NCBI GenBank assembly: GCA_003973265.1
Contig: QNYZ01000038.1
Coordinates: forward strand, 1 to 64,000
Length of the DNA: 64,000 nt
Source: Deltaproteobacteria bacterium
GTDB taxonomy: Bacteria > Desulfobacterota > Desulfobacteria > Desulfobacterales > QNYZ01
Direction: 5' to 3'
Position numbers and translations under genes: made by a program
Notes under the pieces: generated by a model
The model's input: only the letters and a program-made list of their open reading frames with translations
Told to the model about the DNA's origin: nothing
Databases searched by the model: none
In this document: piece by piece, positions 52,608 to 61,224 of the stretch
Layout of the letters: each line of letters opens with the position of its first letter
Position numbering within the stretch: the stretch's first letter is position 1

Positions 52608-54727
52608 GACGTTGTTCCCCAGTATGCATCTATTGCGCTCCAGTTCTCATCGGCCCCATCGATCTTGATGCGTCCAACACGGTTATTGAGGATACCGCCG
52701 ACAAAAAGATACCCTTTATGTTCACGCATAGAGGTAACCGACGGATGAGCCTCCCCCGCAAAATCGCTCATTGTTCTGATAATATTGTAATTTTCATCAA
52801 ATTTAACCACACCGCCCGTATTGACGTTTGGAAATAACCACTCGTCTTGCGGCAAACGACGGGTCATGCGTTTCCGCATTGCCGGATGCTGCAGGGACAG
52901 ATCAAAACTGGGGGTGCGCATTCCCAGAAAAGCCATCCAATAGGTGCCGTCGGATGCCCGGTTGATGTTGTCCGGGTAGCCCGGCATATCGCGAATCACG
53001 CACTCTGCCGTACCTGCCCTCGGTCCCTCCAGCCAATAGCGATGGACGCTGCACGCCCAGGTTTCGGCAAAAAAGAGCGACTTGTTATCGTGCGCCATGC
53101 AGACGCCATTGGTATACCGATAGCCGTCCAGCAGGGTTTTGGTTGATCCGTCTTTAGGATCATAGACAAGCAGTCGTCCCGTGGCACGGTTTTCAATCGA
53201 GTCAAGCATCCAGTCATAGGCATTGTATCGCTTGGTGGAATCGGTGAAATAGATACGACCATCCGGGGCGATATCCAGATCGTTGGGGTCGCGCAATATC
53301 GCGTCATCGATAACAGAGGTCAGTGATCGCCCCGTTTCTGCTGTCAATCTCTTCACCACCCGATCCGGGGAGATTGAATAGAGGCCCATGGCGCCGACAC
53401 AACTCAACAGGTTTCCCGACCGGTCAAATGCCAGGCCGAGCGGAAACCCGCCCACGTGGGCAAAAATCTCCGACCGGGTATAATCGGGCGCAAAAAAACG
53501 AACTATCTCCCCGTGCCGCGTCCCGCAATAGAGGTGATCATCACGGTCGAGAATGACGTCTTCGGGCCCCTCAATTTCCTTTAAGCCGATACTTTTCGCT
53601 TTAGAGAGCTGATTATTAAACTCAAACGGCGTACCGGAGCCGGGTACCGCGGACTGGGCCGCCCCCATTTTCAGGTAGACCGGGACAACATAGGCCTCAT
53701 CAAGCACTTTATGCCGGTTCTTCAGCCAGCGAATATCGATGGTAACAGCGATGGCCAGAAGAATACCGATCACCATCTGGTTGGTTCCGGTACCATACCC
53801 CAATCGGATCAGGCCGTTGGTCATCACCAGAACGATGATGGCCCCCATCAGCCCTTTGACGACAGAGCCCCGCCCGCCGCCCAGACTGTTGCCGCCCACC
53901 ACGGCCGCGGTCAACGCCAGAATTTCAAGCCCGTGGCCCGTACCGATTCCGGCACCGCTCAGGCGTGTGGCAAAAAGAAAACCCGCCATACCCGATGTCA
54001 GGCCCGAGAAGACATAGGTCAAAAAAACGACCCGCCGCACCTGAATACCGGCGTTGTGAGCCGAACGGCGCGAGCCGCCAACGGCCAGTATATGCCAGCC
54101 CAGTCGCAACCGGGTGAGCGTAATATGCGTGATGACGGCCAGTAGGATGGCGGCCAGAACCGGTATGGAAAAGCCAAACACCGTCCCGTCCCCGATAAAA
54201 TCCCAGATGTCCGAAGATACCTGGGACATTTGCGCCTGCGAGCTGAAATGCACAATCAAAATTTCAAAAAATGCGCGCCCGATGATGAGCGTCACCAGCG
54301 TTGTCAAAAAGGCGCGCAGCCGGATATAGCCGATCAGATAACCGTTGATCGCACCAAATATCAGGCCCGCTGCGGTAGCTGCCAGAAAAGCCACCCAGAC
54401 CGGCATCGCAAATATGAAGAAGACCGAAATCGCCGCGAAAGCAGAAAGGGCAAAGATCGCGCCCACCGCAAGGTCGATGCCACCGCCAAGCATCACCACC
54501 GACTCGCCAATGACAACCAGGCTGAATTCACCGAGTTGGCGCGTGGATTCCTGTAGTGAATAGAGGCTGAAAAAATGTGGAATCACCGTGCCAAAAGCAA
54601 CGACCGTGACGATCAGCGTGACGAACGGAATGGCACTGTCGGTCCAGCGTTTTGTCAGAATCTCGCCGATGACGTGAAACGGTAAAATATTATACCGCCA
54701 GACTTTAAGTCGTTCGTTAAAAGTCAT
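52604..54727 (-). CDS. RbsC-like permease fused to an SMP-30 beta-propeller
   Basis: The protein has 707 residues. Residues 1-345 form a complete RbsC-type permease with about ten membrane segments (VVMLGGGIDLAVGAIFALSAF, GGNSLGGGRGSVVKGLMGAIIVLVMTNGL). After a linker, residues 370-705 form an SMP-30/strictosidine-synthase-like propeller (GPEDVILDRDDHLYCGTRHGEIVRF, DPNDLDIAPDGRIYFTDS, YTNGVCMAHDNKSLFFAETW, PGYPDNINRASDGTYWMAF). RbsC has both ends in the cytoplasm, so the propeller should face inward, at the exit of the channel. The junction reads through without a stop. The start has no closely spaced neighbour; the second permease ends 115 bases upstream. Confidence 0.88.
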   Translation of the reverse strand: MTFNERLKVWRYNILPFHVIGEILTKRWTDSAIPFVTLIVTVVAFGTVIPHFFSLYSLQESTRQLGEFSLVVIGESVVMLGGGIDLAVGAIFALSAFAAISVFFIFAMPVWVAFLAATAAGLIFGAINGYLIGYIRLRAFLTTLVTLIIGRAFFEILIVHFSSQAQMSQVSSDIWDFIGDGTVFGFSIPVLAAILLAVITHITLTRLRLGWHILAVGGSRRSAHNAGIQVRRVVFLTYVFSGLTSGMAGFLFATRLSGAGIGTGHGLEILALTAAVVGGNSLGGGRGSVVKGLMGAIIVLVMTNGLIRLGYGTGTNQMVIGILLAIAVTIDIRWLKNRHKVLDEAYVVPVYLKMGAAQSAVPGSGTPFEFNNQLSKAKSIGLKEIEGPEDVILDRDDHLYCGTRHGEIVRFFAPDYTRSEIFAHVGGFPLGLAFDRSGNLLSCVGAMGLYSISPDRVVKRLTAETGRSLTSVIDDAILRDPNDLDIAPDGRIYFTDSTKRYNAYDWMLDSIENRATGRLLVYDPKDGSTKTLLDGYRYTNGVCMAHDNKSLFFAETWACSVHRYWLEGPRAGTAECVIRDMPGYPDNINRASDGTYWMAFLGMRTPSFDLSLQHPAMRKRMTRRLPQDEWLFPNVNTGGVVKFDENYNIIRTMSDFAGEAHPSVTSMREHKGYLFVGGILNNRVGRIKIDGADENWSAIDAYWGTTS

Positions 54728-54841
54728 TACGTGGTCTCCTGATAAAATGGATAAACGCCGGGTCCCCGTTCAAATTCGGCGTGGTGATGAATGGATACTC
54801 CGGATTTTTGTGCAGAACTTCCATACGGGTAGAATTGATGG

Positions 54842-55825
54842 CTATAAATCTCCCTGTTGTGTTGTCTGCTCGTCACGGGGGTTCACCATCCCATCAAAAA
54901 TAATGGCCAGCAGCAATATAACGGCCTTGATGAGGTTCTGAAAAAGCAATGAGATACCGGCAATGGTCATGGCATTCAGCAAGATACCAATCATGATGGC
55001 GCCAATCAGAACATTGCGAACACCGCCCTTGCCGCCGGACAGACCAATCCCCCCGATCACCGTCACCAGGACAACATCGTAAAGCAGGTTGGAATTAACC
55101 ACCCGGGTGTTGATCGATAGTAAACTGGCGGCCGTCAGCAGCCCCGCGATGAAAGAGAACAGTGCGGACAATACATACCGCAGAACCAGCATCGGACGCA
55201 CCGGAATGCCCGCGATGCGGGCCGCAACCGGGTTATCGCCTGCAAAATAAACATACCGGCCCCATTTGGTAAACCGCAAAAAGAGAAAGCTTGCCAGACA
55301 GAGGCCGGCAAAGATAAAAATATCGGCGGGGATACTGACTGCACGGAATTGGCCCAGCGACTCAAGCCAGTGGCCCGGCGGGACGGTCACCGCATCGGAA
55401 GTGATCAGCTGCGAGCGCACATATCCAAAGACGAACAGGCCGCTGGCCAGCGTGACAAAGATCGGCGGTACATCCGCGTAGGCCACCAGAAATCCATTGA
55501 GGCCGCCGACGGCAAGGACACCCAGAATGACCAGTGTCAACGCTGTATAGTCACTGTAACCCAGGCCAAGCAGATTGAGATACCAGGCGACGGACATGGC
55601 CATGATAGCCACCATCGACAAATCGATCCCCCGGCCGATAATAACAATCGCCATGCCCAGCGCGAGAACCCCGAGAACGGAGATGGACCGGACAATCGAA
55701 ATAAGGTTGGCGGAATTCAAAAAACCGGAGAGACCCACCGATGCCGCAATCAGGATCAGGATCGAAATCATCAGAACAATACGTTCCTGGTTCAAATTTT
55801 TAATGCCCACCATGACTATGTGCAC
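54842..55825 (-). CDS. Sugar-type ABC importer permease (RbsC-like)
   Basis: The protein has 327 residues with eight to ten hydrophobic segments and the BPD_transp_2 pattern (LALGMAIVIIGRGIDLSMVAIMAM, GGLNGFLVAYADVPPIFVTLAS, VTVIGGIGLSGGKGGVRNVLIGAIMIG). It would pair with the permease half of the fusion protein to form a heterodimeric channel. A 360-base gap separates it from the binding-protein gene. Confidence 0.93.
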   Translation of the reverse strand: MHIVMVGIKNLNQERIVLMISILILIAASVGLSGFLNSANLISIVRSISVLGVLALGMAIVIIGRGIDLSMVAIMAMSVAWYLNLLGLGYSDYTALTLVILGVLAVGGLNGFLVAYADVPPIFVTLASGLFVFGYVRSQLITSDAVTVPPGHWLESLGQFRAVSIPADIFIFAGLCLASFLFLRFTKWGRYVYFAGDNPVAARIAGIPVRPMLVLRYVLSALFSFIAGLLTAASLLSINTRVVNSNLLYDVVLVTVIGGIGLSGGKGGVRNVLIGAIMIGILLNAMTIAGISLLFQNLIKAVILLLAIIFDGMVNPRDEQTTQQGDL

Positions 55826-56185
55826 TCCCTGTTATAAAAGTTGTGAAACTTTTTTATGCCGCTATCGGCTCCATCATCGCGTTGCTGACTTTTATCTTTT
55901 TCCCGGCAAAGGAAAACCGATGATTACCCAATACGCGCCGCCCCAAAGCGGATAAAAAAAAATAGAAGTAGAAAGCGCAAAAATTGCGACACCCGCAAAG
56001 TCGATGCCACCGTGATCAACCGGGTTGCGAGCGGAATTACGCCGTCAGTCCGGCGCGTTACCGGAACTGCGCCGGTGATATGAACCGGATGATACAAAGA
56101 GGGTAACACCGGGCGATGACCCGGCAATCAGGCGGAAAGGGGGCCGGAATACTTACCGCCCCCCCTTAAAGTATACAAACGTCGC
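55826..56185. other. Spacer between binding-protein and permease genes
   Basis: No gene is supported. Short GC-rich hairpins occur, for example CCGGG/CCCGG arms at 56109-56124 in the minus transcript just after the binding-protein stop. Such hairpins often protect the abundant binding-protein mRNA, but that is inference. Confidence 0.4.
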
Positions 56186-57202
56186 TTATTTGGCGGATTC
56201 CTTCAGCGCCTTGAGATCCCAGCAGGTGTCACACTTCAGATTGTCTTTGGTGACGGTCTGTAATACCGAGTAGATATAGGTATGCGATGTGCCCGCTGGC
56301 TGGCCGCTTTGCAGCAAAAATTTGATGATTGCCACCATGACCTCGGACTCTCGCACCACGTTGTTCATCACGACGGCATGGTAGTCGCCGCTCTTGATCA
56401 TATCGCATGCGGCGACCTGCTCACCACCGCTATTGGCGATCAGGGCGATTTTACCCTTCTTTCCGGCGTCGCGGATAGCAGCGGCCGCCCCGGTGGCATC
56501 GCCGTCCCAAAAGTCAATGATAGCGCAGAGATTGGGATGTTGCTGCAGCATGGTTGCGGTGACATTACGCGATGTGGTCGCATCCCAGTTTGAATCCGGT
56601 TTGGCGACGACTTTGTACTCCGGATGCTTATTGAGTACTTCCATGATACCGGCATATTGGTAAAGGCTGGTGGCATTGGTTTGATCCCCCTGGACCAGGC
56701 CGATCTCTTTCGACGAATTTTCGCCGCACGCTTTCATCGCCTCCAGCGCTTCCAGCCGGCCCCCCTCGGTCCAATCGCCCCCCACATACGCATCCGCCTT
56801 GAAATTGGCCGGATTGTCAATGAGAATAATGTAGATACCGGCCTTCTGGGCCCGTTTCATCAATTTGGAATAGGAGTTCAGGTCGGGGGCCATGATGATC
56901 ATGACATCCGGCTTGGGGTTCGAAGCGATGGCCTCGGTGATGGCCTGTGCTCCGGCTTCGACACTCCAGTTGGGATCCCGGGTCTCAAATATACCGCCGA
57001 AATTGCGGACCTCGCGTTTGAGGTATGTGGCCCAGCCCTGTGCCAGGTCAAAGCCCATGGCCATGGGTACCAGCAATACGCGCTTGCCGGCAAGCGCCTT
57101 TTTATAGGCCGCAGCACCAGGGTCGGCTGCTGTTACCGGAAAAGCAGTCAGTGCGACGGTTGCAAACAATGCCATAGCCAAAAACATCTTTTGAAATTTC
57201 AT
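56186..57202 (-). CDS. Sugar-type ABC importer periplasmic binding protein (RbsB-like)
   Basis: The protein has 338 residues. The signal peptide ends near FPVTAADPG. The mature part is of the Peripla_BP_4 type (KRVLLVPMAMGFDLAQGWATYLKREV, DVMIIMAPDLNSYSKLMKRAQKAGIYIILIDNP, LCAIIDFWDGDATGAAAAIRDAGKKG). The ligand is unknown; the two propeller enzymes suggest something lactone- or ester-like. GGAGG precedes the ATG, and it is the first gene of the transport operon. Confidence 0.94.
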   Translation of the reverse strand: MKFQKMFLAMALFATVALTAFPVTAADPGAAAYKKALAGKRVLLVPMAMGFDLAQGWATYLKREVRNFGGIFETRDPNWSVEAGAQAITEAIASNPKPDVMIIMAPDLNSYSKLMKRAQKAGIYIILIDNPANFKADAYVGGDWTEGGRLEALEAMKACGENSSKEIGLVQGDQTNATSLYQYAGIMEVLNKHPEYKVVAKPDSNWDATTSRNVTATMLQQHPNLCAIIDFWDGDATGAAAAIRDAGKKGKIALIANSGGEQVAACDMIKSGDYHAVVMNNVVRESEVMVAIIKFLLQSGQPAGTSHTYIYSVLQTVTKDNLKCDTCWDLKALKESAK

Positions 57203-57450
57203 AGCAATCCTCCAATAATGTAATCGTTATCCCCACACACCTCGATAAATGCTACAATTTTTTCGTCCTGCCAGGAAGAGAAAGACAGGAGATTTTTTTC
57301 AATTTTCAGATATTTTATCCTGTTCTTGAGCCTGGACAGTGGAAAACATCCAATATCAGAAAAAGACGCCCTTGTAAAAAAACCATCGTGTCACGCTTTC
57401 CCTGTGCAAGGTGTTATGATCGAACGCCTTGCCACAAGGGAAGTAAAACA

Positions 57451-57849
57451 CTAATCGGGATCAGGAGAAACATCCGGCTTTACCTGGTATGCATTGGCAA
57501 TACAATTGGTTCCGGAAAAAAGATCTACGACAGCCACGATCTCACCAATGGCCTCGTTATCAAGCCCGAGCCGCTTCACGGCGGCACTGTGGGATTTAAT
57601 TCAGTATTCACAATTGTTGACAATGGATACGGACAGGGCAATGATCTCCTTGGTTTTCAAATCCAGCTTTCCGGGTTTCATGATGGCCTTGAGCTTCAAC
57701 CACACGGCCTCCAGGTGATCGGCATTGATCGACAGGGATTTCCAGAAGTTCGGTACAAAATCGATCCCCTTGGTGGCCTTTATGTCCTCGTAGACCTCCT
57801 TGACCTTGCCGGTCGCCTCATTTTCTTCCACGGTTGTAAAAAGTGACAT
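57451..57849 (-). CDS. Selenocysteine AhpD/CMD-like protein (CxxU)
   Basis: The ATG at 57849 has GAGGAGG 8 bases upstream. The open frame meets TGA at 57601-57603, but translation continues in the same frame with clearly homologous sequence (IKSHSAAVKRLGLDNE, then SGTNCIANAYQV) to TAG at 57451. Reading TGA as Sec gives 132 residues with the motif Cys80-Glu-Tyr-Sec83, exactly the CxxC of AhpD/carboxymuconolactone-decarboxylase-like redox proteins (NNCEYC in homologues). A SECIS-like hairpin follows the TGA. It is probably a thiol-peroxide or disulfide redox protein. Confidence 0.85.
57570..57585 (-). promoter_or_regulatory. Bacterial SECIS-like hairpin for the CxxU protein
   Basis: In the mRNA, 15 bases after the UGA, GCCGC and GCGGC pair around the loop CGUGAA. 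Loop position (about 21-26 bases after UGA) and a GU near the loop start fit bacterial SECIS elements recognised by SelB. Confidence 0.65.
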
Positions 57850-57973
57850 TAACCATTCCTCCTCTTTTACGGTTATCTCCACGTCCAGAGCAGCCGTTTA
57901 ACGGCCCCGGACGGTAGATCCCCAGCTTATTCTATCGGCATCCCACTCAATTTATCCGGGAACAAGTCCGAAA

Positions 57974-58852
57974 TTATAACCCCCCCAGGGTATCCAGTTG
58001 TGTCTGAGCGTTGTATTCATATGTTTCAGCATCTTCGATCTTGTAGGCGTCAGGCATTTTCACCGGGGGTTCATTTTTCAGCGACTTCACCAGTTCCAGG
58101 GCCTGTTCAACCTTGTCTTGATCGCCTTCGAGCGTGATATGAACCGACCCCTCCGATCCGGCGATCCCGCCTGATCCGACATGAAAAGCGCGGACACCGC
58201 ACAACAGGGCAAATGACTCGATTTCCGTAATGGCCATGGCTTCGACCAGGGGAACAATCTTGGCAGGCAGGCCGGTGGTATATTTAAAATGGTAAATACC
58301 CGTATGCCGAGCCGCCGTCATCACCGAAGGAACCATCTTTTCGAGGCTGATCGGAACGATAAATTCAGCCCCGCGCGGGGTACAGATCGGCCACGCCATT
58401 CCCATAGTGCCACATTTCAGAGAACAGGCAAATGTACCGGTCAGGCCGGTGTGATCGATGGCGTTGGCCCCTTTAATCACCACATCACCTTTCCTGAATT
58501 TCAAAATTTCGACATTGGTATCCGCATTCTCAACGACCCGGCCTTTTTCGATCACATGCTGGGTGGCCGGGGGCGGTGTTGACGTCACGTTGGTCAGGCC
58601 CTGGCCGATAAACCCCACCGTCTGATTTGCTTTGTTGTCAATTGTAATGTTCAAAAGTTCTTCGGTTACATAGGCGTTGGTAACACCCCGGGCGATAATT
58701 ATCATCCCGTTTTTATATGCATTTTTTACGACAGGACACGCTACCGCTCCTTTGGCAACCAGCCGCCGGGATTGCGCGGGGTTCAAAACAACCAGAGCCG
58801 CTGCCTGTTCTTTATCCGGTGTGGGTTGCGGGGGATCGATCGGATAAAACAT
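57974..58852 (-). CDS. Conserved protein of unknown function
   Basis: I do not recognise this 292-residue protein. It has no signal peptide or membrane segment. The sequence has the texture of a folded enzyme or binding protein: a strand-rich first half (GMIIIARGVTNAYVTEELLNI), a possible ligand loop (ACSLKCGTMGMAWPIC) with three Cys, and GGIAGSEGSVHITLEGDQDKVEQALELV near residue 230. The last resembles a small alpha/beta module. It is divergent from the LysR gene and lies 124 bases before the CxxU selenoprotein on the same strand, so the two may work together under LysR control. Confidence 0.75.
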   Translation of the reverse strand: MFYPIDPPQPTPDKEQAAALVVLNPAQSRRLVAKGAVACPVVKNAYKNGMIIIARGVTNAYVTEELLNITIDNKANQTVGFIGQGLTNVTSTPPPATQHVIEKGRVVENADTNVEILKFRKGDVVIKGANAIDHTGLTGTFACSLKCGTMGMAWPICTPRGAEFIVPISLEKMVPSVMTAARHTGIYHFKYTTGLPAKIVPLVEAMAITEIESFALLCGVRAFHVGSGGIAGSEGSVHITLEGDQDKVEQALELVKSLKNEPPVKMPDAYKIEDAETYEYNAQTQLDTLGGL

Positions 58853-58917
58853 TGATTACCTCCTGAATAGGGTAAGAAACTGGACAGATGAATTTTCAAT
58901 TAACGGTTGATTTATAG

Positions 58918-58943
58918 TTAAATTAGACGGATAAGTCAAATTA
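58918..58943. promoter_or_regulatory. Dyad in the LysR divergent region
   Basis: TTAAATTAGAC and GTCAAATTAA face each other across six bases between the divergent genes at 58852 and 59092. It is a reasonable LysR-type binding site; a TATAAT-like hexamer lies about 35 bases further toward the LysR gene. Confidence 0.4.
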
Positions 58944-59091
58944 ATGATTCTAATTTTATTGATCACTTTTACTTATATATAATGCCCGAAAATTACCCGG
59001 TCTGTTAGCCCCTGGATGGGAACTTGAGCGGGCTGTCGAATAACAGGCCAATGGATGAATTTTAATCATTGCGCAGTGAAAGGAATGTTAC

Positions 59092-60036
59092 ATGCTTCCT
59101 GATTTCAACAGACTTAAGGTTTTTTACTATATATTCATTGAAAAAAGCAGCACGGCAGCTGCCAGGAAGTTAAATATCACGCAGTCCGGCGTAAGCCAGC
59201 ACCTCCAAAAGCTTGAATTTGAACTCAATTCAGCTTTGTTTACCCGGGCACACCGGCAACTGGTTCCCACCGAAGCCGGTCTGAGATTATTCAAAATTTT
59301 GAAACCCTTTATGGAAGAACTGGAGACCGGGATTAAAAATATAAAAAAGGCGCAAAAAAAGCCATCCGGTCACCTGCGCATCGGTTCCCCGGTTGAATTT
59401 GGAAAAATGCACATGCCCGCTATCTTCGCCTCGTTTCGGGCCCAGTTTCCCGATGTAACCTTTTTCCTTAAGCTGGGTGACCCGGATACATTGTTACCCA
59501 TGGTGAGCAGGGGCGACCTCGATTTCGCTTACATAGACATGTTTCCCAATGCCGGGCAGATTATCGGAGACTTCACCCCCTACACCATTGAGCCAATCCT
59601 TAAAGAGGAACTGGTACTGGCCTGTTCCAGAGATTATTATCATAAAAATATTAAAGGCGGCCATTTACTTGAACACTTTGTTAATCAGACGTATATCGCC
59701 TATAAACCCAATGCATCAGCGCTCCTTAGCTGGTTTAAGTTTAATTTTGGAATTTCCTCAATCCAGTTGAATGTCGTTCTCACCATAGACAGTGTCCAGG
59801 CGGCTATCGGCGCCATTTCTCACCATCTGGGCCTGGGCGTTATCGTGACTCACCTCATATCCGAAGAAATTAACAATGGAAGCATTGTTCCAATCCGGAT
59901 TGCCTCAAAAAAAGTAGTCAATAAGATCGCGCTTTTTCAACTGGCAAATAAGAAATTAACACTGAGCGAGGCCATGTTTCAAGCCCATGTTCGCAAGGAG
60001 ATACACCCGTCCGAGGGACTTATTCAGGCACCGTAA
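59092..60036 (+). CDS. LysR family transcriptional regulator
   Basis: The protein has 314 residues. The N-terminal winged helix has the LysR pattern (DFNRLKVFYYIFIEKSSTAAARKLNITQSGVSQHLQKLE region). A type 2 periplasmic-binding effector domain runs from about residue 90 (GHLRIGSPVEFGKMHMP). It is divergent from the unrecognised gene at 57974-58852 and is likely to control it. AAAGGAA upstream of the ATG supports the start. Confidence 0.95.
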   Translation: MLPDFNRLKVFYYIFIEKSSTAAARKLNITQSGVSQHLQKLEFELNSALFTRAHRQLVPTEAGLRLFKILKPFMEELETGIKNIKKAQKKPSGHLRIGSPVEFGKMHMPAIFASFRAQFPDVTFFLKLGDPDTLLPMVSRGDLDFAYIDMFPNAGQIIGDFTPYTIEPILKEELVLACSRDYYHKNIKGGHLLEHFVNQTYIAYKPNASALLSWFKFNFGISSIQLNVVLTIDSVQAAIGAISHHLGLGVIVTHLISEEINNGSIVPIRIASKKVVNKIALFQLANKKLTLSEAMFQAHVRKEIHPSEGLIQAP

Positions 60037-60618
60037 GTGCAGAGCAAGGTCGCAGGTTCTGATATTGGAGAAATATCGACAGGCAGGTAATAAATCTGGA
60101 CGGGGACGGGTGTCGGCTTAGCCGAATCAGGCCAGTATCAGATCAATTCGCATCTGTTTTCCCCGAAAACAGTGTTCAACTGGGGGCGCACAGCCATCGG
60201 TCGAATCATCGCTATTCAATTTCAGTACAGCCAAGCCGAAACCCGAGAGAAATCTTTCCTTGATGGAAAAATTCATACCAAGCAATAAAGCAACAAACAT
60301 GCCAAACGAATCACTTCATCTTGGATTTACAGCCAATGTTAATTTATCAATTATATTTACAGTACGTTATATTATTATTCTCGAACCGGATCATCCATTT
60401 TCGAAAAACAGGGAAGTGAATACCGGGTATACTGGATGGTATTAGGGGATTTGCACTACCCACTGCGCCAAATGACGACGTTGCTTTTGCCGCTCACTTT
60501 TTTTATCCCGGGTTGAGTTTTTTTGAAATGCCGGCGTCTAAAAGAGTAAAAAGCAGGATAAAACGGACACCAGCAGATACGGCTTGCAGGCAGATTATAC
60601 CAAAACAGGAGGCTCAGC
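60037..60618. other. Long spacer, nothing recognised
   Basis: About 580 bases without a supported gene, increasingly AT-rich around 60300-60400. A 49-codon minus-strand frame (60127-60276) has no ribosome site and no recognisable sequence, so I leave it out. The promoter of the small secreted protein should lie near the right end; GGAGG at 60608 serves its start. Confidence 0.4.
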
Positions 60619-61017
60619 ATGAAAAAAAAGAAATTATTTTCAATTATTATCGTCACTGCGCTAAGTCTGGCACTCATCGTCCCGGCTGCATCGGCAGGAT
60701 CAAGGCATCGCCGACATCGCGATATGTTACGGGGTGCAGCTATCGGTATCGGCGCCTTCATGATTGGAAGTGCCATTCACAACCGTATTCATCGCCGGGC
60801 GGCGGCCCACCTCCCTTACTATCGATATGAGCCGCCACCTCCCCGACAGTGTGGGCACTGGGAAACCCGCCGCGTATGGGTTCCGCCCACGTATCGGCGG
60901 GTCTGGAACCCCGGCCACTACGACCATCGCAATTGCTGGATCCCGGGAAGTTATATCGACATCGTTGATCGCGACGGGTACTGGGATGAGCAACAGACCT
61001 GGAAGGCTTCCCGATAA
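60619..61017 (+). CDS. Small exported YXWGXW-like basic protein
   Basis: The protein has 132 residues. The signal peptide has a KKKK start and is cleaved near PAASAGS. A basic segment (SRHRRHRDM) and a short glycine-containing hydrophobic stretch (GAAIGIGAFMIGSAIH) follow. The C-terminal half has aromatic repeats of the W-x-P-x-x-Y/W-x-P-G-H-Y type (VWVPPTYRRVWNPGHYDHRNCWIPGSYI). Such proteins are envelope-associated and poorly understood. It has its own terminator. Confidence 0.82.
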   Translation: MKKKKLFSIIIVTALSLALIVPAASAGSRHRRHRDMLRGAAIGIGAFMIGSAIHNRIHRRAAAHLPYYRYEPPPPRQCGHWETRRVWVPPTYRRVWNPGHYDHRNCWIPGSYIDIVDRDGYWDEQQTWKASR

Positions 61018-61070
61018 CCGGCACGACAACGAAAAAGAACAGACCACTTATCGCAGAACCATTTTACAGC

Positions 61071-61104
61071 AAGGGATCGTTATTCCAGAAACGATCCCTT
61101 TTTA
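61071..61104 (+). terminator. Rho-independent terminator of the small exported protein
   Basis: AAGGGATCGTT and AACGATCCCTT form a perfect 11-base stem with an 8-base loop, followed by TTTTA. It lies 54 bases after the stop. Confidence 0.9.
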
Positions 61105-61151
61105 TGCCGGCAGAACGGCTGCCGGGATATTGTTTCAAATGCACAAGATTA

Positions 61152-61185
61152 ATAAAAACCGCCGTACCCGCTTCAGGTACGGCGG
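61152..61185 (-). terminator. Rho-independent terminator of the peroxiredoxin gene
   Basis: On the minus strand CCGCCGTACC and GGTACGGCGG form a perfect 10-base stem with a 7-base loop, followed by TTTTTATT. It lies about 40 bases after the peroxiredoxin stop and faces the previous terminator. Confidence 0.9.
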
Positions 61186-61224
61186 CAAATCAAGCGAGCG
61201 TGGATCTTATAATAAGAAGAACGG

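Noticed and set aside
60127-60276. 49-codon minus-strand frame in the spacer after LysR
   Set aside because: No ribosome site, no family resemblance and no conserved context; length is within chance expectation.
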